From Campylobacter showae (lineage in GTDB: Bacteria; Campylobacterota; Campylobacteria; Campylobacterales; Campylobacteraceae): a stretch of 64,000 nucleotides of DNA. The notes under the pieces were generated by a model. The model was given only the letters and a program-made list of their open reading frames with translations. It had not been told where the DNA came from and searched no databases. The stretch covers positions 1,922,001 through 1,986,000 of the forward strand of contig NZ_CP012544.1 of the NCBI RefSeq assembly GCF_004803815.1, read 5' to 3'. Positions 59,088 through 64,000 of this stretch are shown here, one piece after another. Both the position numbers and the translations under genes were made by a program. The stretch's first letter is position 1. Every line of letters starts with the position of its first letter.

Positions 59088-60353
59088 ATGTATAGCGTCA
59101 AACTGCATATTTGCTTAAGCGAGGATTTAAAAAACAAGCTTGAAATTTTAGAAAAAATCCAGCCAAGACCGCGCTTTACGCATGAATTTAGCACTATAAA
59201 AAGCTCAAGCGATATCCTTGCGCCCATACCCGATGAAAATCAATATCTCATCATCGCAAGCGAGAACTGCGGACTAAATTTACCCGAGCTAAAAAACCGT
59301 ATCGGCAAAAACGGCTTTTTGGCGATTTACGCGAGAGATGCAAGCAAGATAACCGGCGAACAAAAACAAATCGCCGACGAAATTTGGCTTGAAAGCGCAA
59401 ATTTAGACGACTTTTACTTTGAAAAAGCGCTAAATTTGATCGCCGAGCGCAAAGAGGCGTGGCTACAAAAAACGTGGTTGCAGACGACGATAAACTCGTC
59501 TCCGGATATGATCTGGTTTAAAGATATGGACGGGCTGCACTTAGAGGTAAACGACGCCTTTTGCGAGGTCGTAGATAAGCAAAAAGACGACGTTCGCGGT
59601 AAAGATCACTACTATATCTGGAATATCCCAAAAGAGATATACGAGCAAACGGGCTATGTCTGCGTTCAGACCGAGGACGACGTCGTAGCCGCGCGCAAAA
59701 CCTGCCTGCTGGACGAAGAAGTGATGAAAGCAGACGGCAACCTAAGCAAGCTAAAAACGTATAAAACGCCGATATTTGACGGCGAGACGATCATCGGTAC
59801 CGTAGGCATCGCTCGCGACGTGACGAAAGAGTACGAATATCTGCAAAACATCGAACATCTAGCCCACTACGACCAGCTCACGGGGCTAGCTAACCGCAAC
59901 CAGCTGGATGCATTTTTAGACAAGCTAAAAACCACGCATATGAGCATACTTTATATGGATTTAGATCGCTTCAAGCAGGTAAACGACGAGCACGGGCACC
60001 AGGCTGGCGATAAGGCTCTAGTCGCGATCTCGGAGCTGATAAAGGAAATTTTTAACGACGCTATGAACGTACGCATCGGCGGAGACGAGTTTATCTCGAT
60101 ATTTACCGACGGCGCGAATATGCAAAGCATAGCGCCTCGCGTGCAAATTTTGATTGACCGATTTTTTAAAATTTGTCAAGAAAATCCACTATTTAACGGA
60201 CTATCCGTAAGCGCGGGCATCGCAGAAGGACAGATCGGGCACGGCTCGTTTGACCTGCTACTTCAGCGCGCCGACGATGCTCTTTATAGGGCTAAACACG
60301 CAGGTCGCGGCACCTACTGCATAAATCCCTGGGAAGACTTTGAGCAAAAATAA
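59088..60353 (+). CDS. PAS-GGDEF diguanylate cyclase
   Basis: 421 residues without membrane helices. An N-terminal receiver-like region (about 1-120, no clear phospho-acceptor) is followed by a PAS domain (about 130-250; TTINSSPDMIWFKDMDGLHLEVNDAFCE) and a GGDEF domain (about 260-415; HYDQLTGLANRNQLDAFL, ILYMDLDRFKQVNDEHGHQAGDKAL, RIGGDEF at about 342-348, LLLQRADDALYRAKHAGRG). The intact GGDEF signature predicts c-di-GMP synthesis. The inhibitory RxxD is not evident. Single gene behind dctPQM; the signal sensed by PAS is unknown. Confidence 0.9.
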   Translation: MYSVKLHICLSEDLKNKLEILEKIQPRPRFTHEFSTIKSSSDILAPIPDENQYLIIASENCGLNLPELKNRIGKNGFLAIYARDASKITGEQKQIADEIWLESANLDDFYFEKALNLIAERKEAWLQKTWLQTTINSSPDMIWFKDMDGLHLEVNDAFCEVVDKQKDDVRGKDHYYIWNIPKEIYEQTGYVCVQTEDDVVAARKTCLLDEEVMKADGNLSKLKTYKTPIFDGETIIGTVGIARDVTKEYEYLQNIEHLAHYDQLTGLANRNQLDAFLDKLKTTHMSILYMDLDRFKQVNDEHGHQAGDKALVAISELIKEIFNDAMNVRIGGDEFISIFTDGANMQSIAPRVQILIDRFFKICQENPLFNGLSVSAGIAEGQIGHGSFDLLLQRADDALYRAKHAGRGTYCINPWEDFEQK

Positions 60354-60529
60354 ATTTACGCAAGCGTTTGCCGGCCGGTAGCGATTCGGCGCAAATTTAC
60401 GGCGACTCGTCAGCATCTATGCGCCTTGACGGCCGACCGTAAATTTGATATCGCTTCTTATCTTTTACCCTAAATTTTATTCAAAATTTGCCGATATCGT
60501 TAGAAAGCTAAATTTTAAAAGGATTTTAG

Positions 60530-61678
60530 ATGATAAGCGGCGTAAACGGATTTAACGCAAACGTAAATTATGATTTTAGTAGCGCTCACGGGCAAAATTT
60601 AAAAGCGCGCGAGGAAAAAGAAGCTGCCGATTCGGCCTCAAATTTAAGCTTGGCACAGCCGAATTTAACGGCACGGGTCGATTATGACGCTCTTGATCCG
60701 GATAAACTAGACCGAAATGAGCTCAAAATCTGGGCGGACAAGGTTGATCCGGAAAAGCTAGCCGGTAAGGATTTAAGCATGTGGCTCGCCGTCAAAATGG
60801 GGTTTGAAAAGGTAGTGGATGACTGGCGTAAGGAGCTCGGACTAAAGCCTGGCGAACCCATATTTGCTAGGAGGATATTTTCTCTAAGCGGCTACACGAG
60901 AGACGACAAACTCAGCATTTGGGGCAAGATGAACGGGCTTGATCCGAGTATAGACAAAGAAAAAGCCGCCGAGCTAAAAAGCTTCGTAGATAGCACGCAA
61001 GCCCTGATCGCGCACGCGGGCGATCCGTCTGATATATTTAGACAGGACGTCTTTAGCGTGGATAAGTTTTTGAGTAAATTTAACGTGGATCTGGGCGGGT
61101 TTGGCCCGGGGCTTGGCATGCGTAGTGGCAGCGGCCTGATAATGGACGCCCATGCCTCAAAGCTACTGGATTCGGATATGAGCGAGGAGGAGTTTAAAGA
61201 CAAGTGGCTCGAGTACGCGGCAAATAAAATCCTAGGTGAATACGCAAACGTCAAGATTTCGCTCAAGGACGGCGCGCTAAATTTCGACCAAACGCCCGCA
61301 AAAGAGCGCATTACGCTTCTGGGACAAGATATAGAAGATCGCGTGAGCTACGCGGACGAAGCGAGCAAAAAAGAGTTTTTTAAATTTCTAAAAGACGTAT
61401 TTAAAAACGGCGAGAGTATCGGAGACGCGCTACAAAAAATCGCACTAAAAAAAGGCGACTTTGATAAAACAGCCAAAGAGGAAGCGCAAGCAGACGCCGC
61501 AAAAGAAAAGAAATTTAAACCTATCCACGCTACTAGCAAAAGTCAAACCTATATTTATAAGGATATAAAGCGCGAGTTTTTCGAGAAATTTATCAAAGCC
61601 GAACAAGAAAAAGGAACGGACGTAACGAAACTTTTAGAAGCTCTAAATAAAATCCGAAAGCTAGATATAAATGCCTAA
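60530..61678 (+). CDS. Uncharacterised 382-residue protein
   Basis: No family recognised. It starts MISGVNGFNANVNYDFSS, a short Gly/Asn-rich start like that of several non-enzymatic epsilonproteobacterial proteins, then a charged stretch with two D-P-D/E-K-L repeats (ALDPDKLDRNELKIWADK, KVDPEKLAGKDLSMWLAVK, about 53-89). The middle has a Gly-rich turn (GGFGPGLGMRSGSGL, about 189-203) and the end is helical and lysine-rich. There is no signal peptide or membrane helix, so it is cytoplasmic or exported by a leaderless route such as the flagellar system; the latter is a guess. AAAAGGA precedes the ATG; single gene. Confidence 0.6.
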   Translation: MISGVNGFNANVNYDFSSAHGQNLKAREEKEAADSASNLSLAQPNLTARVDYDALDPDKLDRNELKIWADKVDPEKLAGKDLSMWLAVKMGFEKVVDDWRKELGLKPGEPIFARRIFSLSGYTRDDKLSIWGKMNGLDPSIDKEKAAELKSFVDSTQALIAHAGDPSDIFRQDVFSVDKFLSKFNVDLGGFGPGLGMRSGSGLIMDAHASKLLDSDMSEEEFKDKWLEYAANKILGEYANVKISLKDGALNFDQTPAKERITLLGQDIEDRVSYADEASKKEFFKFLKDVFKNGESIGDALQKIALKKGDFDKTAKEEAQADAAKEKKFKPIHATSKSQTYIYKDIKREFFEKFIKAEQEKGTDVTKLLEALNKIRKLDINA

Positions 61679-61857
61679 ATTTGAAGGTAGCGGTTGCTGG
61701 GATCATTAAAAAAAGACAAATTCGTATATTAGTCCAAATTTAGCTCAAAAATCAGCTGAAACTACACGCCGGATTTACCCGTAAAAGCTAAATTTAAACG
61801 CTCCACATTCGGCCCGTCGGCAAATTTACCCCGCAAAGCCGAATTTGAGTGCGTAAA

Positions 61858-62007
61858 TCATATCTCGTAGCTGTCCTCTTCGTCTTCGTCGCCGTATTCG
61901 TAGTCGTTCTCGTCGTAGTTATAGCTGTATTTCTCGGATCTTTCGTCGTCAAATTCGGAGTATTCTTCCTCCAAATCTTCCTCTTCGTAGTCAAATTCTT
62001 CGCTCAT
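61858..62007 (-). CDS. 49-residue, extremely acidic protein
   Basis: ATG 62007 with AAGGAGAG upstream reads MSEEFDYEEEDLEEEYSEFD, DERSEKYSYNYDENDYEYGD and ends EDEEDSYEI. About half the residues are Asp or Glu and most of the rest are Tyr/Ser, so it is probably disordered. It lies 16 bases after mscS on the same strand, apparently in the canB-mscS operon. It is too regular and too well placed behind a ribosome site to be chance. Function unknown; a nucleic-acid mimic or ion-binding role is speculation. Confidence 0.75.
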   Translation of the reverse strand: MSEEFDYEEEDLEEEYSEFDDERSEKYSYNYDENDYEYGDEDEEDSYEI

Positions 62008-62023
62008 TTTCTCTCCTTTAAAA

Positions 62024-63871
62024 TTATTTTTTCACTTCTTCGACGTATAGGCTCTGGCTAGGGAAGGCAAATCCAAGCCCGTTGGCCTCTACGATATTCA
62101 TGATTTTTAGCATCACGTCCTCTTTGACGGCCAAAAACTCGCCCCAAACTATCGTCTTTGAAAAGCAGTACACGAGGATATTTATCGAACTATCGGCAAA
62201 CTCGTCCACGACGACGAATAAATTTGACTTATAACCGGCCAAATCGTCGATCGAGACGATACCGCGGTCGTAGCGACTAGCCTTTTTAGAGCCCATATCG
62301 TCGCCCTTTGCTATGTCCGGATGATCGATTAGCATCTGTTTGATTTCTTCGACGCACTTTTTGATCTGCTCGGTCGTGGCGCTGTATTCTAATCCGATTA
62401 GCATCCTGATGCGTCGTCCCATCTTTCGCCTGCTCCAGTTTCGGATCGGATCGCTAGCTAGCTTTGAGTTTGGCACAAATATAAGGGCGTTGTCAAAGGT
62501 TCGCACGGTCGTTTTCCTAAGTCCGATCTCCACGACCGTTCCCTCGATGTCGCCGCACACGATCCAGTCGCCCTGAGAAAACGAGTTATCAAAGAGCAGC
62601 ATGACGGAAGCAAAGAAATTCGCCAAAATATCCTTAGTCGCAAGAGCCACCGCAAGGCCGCCGATACCAAGAGAGGCGATGATGGCGCTAACATTAAATC
62701 CGAGCTTGCTAAGCACGATAAGCAGCGCGATAACGAAGATGATGAAATAGATGATCTTTAGGATCAAATTTATCACCTCTTTGCGCCCGCTTTTTTTAGT
62801 TAGCTCGTTGATGAGCACCATGCCGTAGCCGTTTAGTACGCTAAGTATGAGCCAGGTAACGGCGATAACGAAAGTGATCGCTAGGAAATTTGCGAATTTT
62901 ATCGGCATCGGAGCGGGATAATACGCGATCGATACGCAAATATCTATCGCGTATGCGATAAGGGTGAGCAGCATCGGACGTTTGATGATTTCTACGATGC
63001 GCCCTTTCGTCTGCCTGTCTGAGTCGTGCTTGACGAAAAATTTCATTAGCGCCCACAGCGTGAGCCTGCTAAGTAGCGTCGTAAACGAGACGAAAAATAA
63101 AAATACGACGAATATGATTGCCGCCTTGCCGACGTTAAATTTGCTCGTAAACGAAGCCTTTTCGTTGATAAAATCGATCGCCGTTTTTAAATTTAGCTCC
63201 GAAATGATGTAGTTTGACGTGAGCAGCTCGGCGTTATCGCGTAGGTAGTGGAGTATCTCTTCAAGCGTCTTTTTGTGCGCTTCTAGAGCCTCTAGTTCGC
63301 TTTTGTGCGCAGCGAGCGCTTCCTCGTTTAGACTATCCTTAAACTCCTTAAACTGCGCGTAAAACTCCGTCTGAAAGCTAAGCAGCGTCTCCTCGACGGC
63401 GAGCCTTACGTCCACGGCTTTGCCGCCCTCTTTGAAGATATTTTCCAAATTTAAAAGCGAGGAGTAAAACAGCCCGTCAAGCCGCATGCGCTCAAACTCC
63501 AGCTTGTCTTTTACGTATAAATTTTGATTGTCCGAGTTTTTTAGCCGTTTGATTTTTGATTCCAAATTTTGCATTTCGCGCTTAAATTTCTGCACCTGCT
63601 CCTCGTCGATTTCGATTTGCATGATGAGGTAGGGGATTTGCTCGATTAGCTTTTCTTTTTTCTCCGAGACGGTTTTAAAAAGCACGTTTTTATCGGCGGT
63701 TTCGTTATTTTCGGCGGATTGGGCCTTGATAACGGCGATTTGAGCGTTTGCTTCGTTGATTTGATTTATGACGCTTAGGATGTCTGTCGCGTTTAGGTCG
63801 TCGATTTTGGTATCTGCGAGTAAATTTAAGCCAAAGCACAGCGCAAAAACGGTGGCTAAAATTTTTCTCAT
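62024..63871 (-). CDS. MscS-family mechanosensitive channel, large form
   Basis: 615 residues: signal peptide (about 1-19), a long periplasmic coiled-coil region (about 40-225), four or five membrane helices (about 250-440) and the MscS pore/beta domains. The pore helix is in NVSAIIASLGIGGLAVALATKDILANFFASVMLLFDNSFSQGDWI (about 399-443), followed by GTVVEIGLRKTTVRTFDNALIFVPNSKLASDPIRNWSR (about 449-486). Opens on membrane tension to release solutes after osmotic downshift. Its ATG overlaps the carbonic anhydrase stop (ATGA), as in the C. jejuni Cj0237-Cj0238 pair. Confidence 0.93.
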   Translation of the reverse strand: MRKILATVFALCFGLNLLADTKIDDLNATDILSVINQINEANAQIAVIKAQSAENNETADKNVLFKTVSEKKEKLIEQIPYLIMQIEIDEEQVQKFKREMQNLESKIKRLKNSDNQNLYVKDKLEFERMRLDGLFYSSLLNLENIFKEGGKAVDVRLAVEETLLSFQTEFYAQFKEFKDSLNEEALAAHKSELEALEAHKKTLEEILHYLRDNAELLTSNYIISELNLKTAIDFINEKASFTSKFNVGKAAIIFVVFLFFVSFTTLLSRLTLWALMKFFVKHDSDRQTKGRIVEIIKRPMLLTLIAYAIDICVSIAYYPAPMPIKFANFLAITFVIAVTWLILSVLNGYGMVLINELTKKSGRKEVINLILKIIYFIIFVIALLIVLSKLGFNVSAIIASLGIGGLAVALATKDILANFFASVMLLFDNSFSQGDWIVCGDIEGTVVEIGLRKTTVRTFDNALIFVPNSKLASDPIRNWSRRKMGRRIRMLIGLEYSATTEQIKKCVEEIKQMLIDHPDIAKGDDMGSKKASRYDRGIVSIDDLAGYKSNLFVVVDEFADSSINILVYCFSKTIVWGEFLAVKEDVMLKIMNIVEANGLGFAFPSQSLYVEEVKK

Positions 63872-64000
63872 TTCTCGACTCCTAGCAGCTTAAAGCTCTT
63901 TGTTACGAAGTTATAGTTGTAGATTTCGCCCGTTTCTATTATGTAGTGCCAGGCATAAATTTTTAGCTCCTCGTCTTTAAATTTAGCCTTGACGTCTGGA
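63868..64000 (-). CDS. canB: Beta-carbonic anhydrase, C-terminal end (cut by window edge)
   Basis: Only the last 43 residues are inside the window: PDVKAKFKDEELKIYAWHYI, then IETGEIYNYNFVTKSFKLLG and VEK before TGA. The LKIYAWHYIIETGEIYNY text is the conserved end of CanB-type beta-carbonic anhydrases, which interconvert CO2 and bicarbonate and let campylobacters grow at low CO2. The zinc-binding part lies outside. Its stop overlaps the mscS start, and the gene order supports the call. Confidence 0.82.
   Translation of the reverse strand, partial: PDVKAKFKDEELKIYAWHYIIETGEIYNYNFVTKSFKLLGVEK

Overview
The window looks like chromosomal DNA of a higher-GC, probably oral-type Campylobacter (showae/rectus/curvus/gracilis-like). 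This is inferred from the 16S/23S sequence, roughly 45% GC, the gene block cgpA-like/ftsB-like/eno/recA ... mqnD/fliQ/murB known from C. jejuni, the canB-mscS pair at the right edge, and futalosine-pathway menaquinone synthesis. The species cannot be fixed by eye. No prophage, insertion sequence or CRISPR array was recognised.

Layout. 1-5.5 kb: NFACT-family protein (cut by the window edge), an iron-type TonB-dependent receptor, leuC without leuD, and two copies of a dispersed repeat. 5.5-8.2 kb: small accessory genes and a broken ankyrin gene. 8.2-14.8 kb: core block on both strands (AMIN glycoprotein, FtsB-like, eno, recA; Dam-class adenine methylase; mqnD, fliQ, murB). 15-17.3 kb: an accessory patch of DUF805, an amber-interrupted pentapeptide-like gene, a barstar-like gene and an Imm11-like gene, which reads as orphan immunity genes. 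17.7-29.3 kb: a lipid-enzyme cluster that matches E. coli ynbABCD in content (PAP2/dual-specificity phosphatase, hydrolase-methyltransferase fusion, CDP-diglyceride synthase, CDP-alcohol phosphotransferase) with an added acyltransferase and a DUF1287 protein. It is split by hcp and several decayed genes, and a remnant of a second ynbA lies at the place where ynbA would be expected. 29.7-35.6 kb: a complete rRNA operon on the minus strand (16S, tRNA-Ile, tRNA-Ala, 23S, 5S).

35.8-49 kb: envelope and metabolism genes (DUF945, ridA, an orphan TRAP binding protein, two-subunit fumarase, CorC/HlyC, DUF411, SbmA/BacA-like, M48 lipoprotein, murI, GNAT). 49.3-52 kb: an AT-rich foreign-looking patch with a frameshifted NERD-nuclease/SF1-helicase next to the C-terminal stub of an isoaspartyl peptidase. 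52-64 kb: nrdD (without a visible glycyl-radical site), a MliC-like lipoprotein, Fe-superoxide dismutase, dctPQM TRAP transporter, a PAS-GGDEF protein, an unknown 382-residue protein, a 49-residue acidic protein, mscS and the end of a carbonic anhydrase.

Two genome-scale features stand out. First, the word AAATTT (usually TCAAATTTG) saturates non-coding DNA and also forms hydrophilic inserts inside several enzymes. AAATTT is a subset of RAATTY, the site reported for the C. jejuni methylase CtsM, and a CtsM-like gene is present here. Second, a dispersed element follows genes in at least three places and carries an inverted repeat whose arms vary in a compensating way between copies. About ten loci are broken or decayed, all in accessory stretches; some could be sequencing errors.
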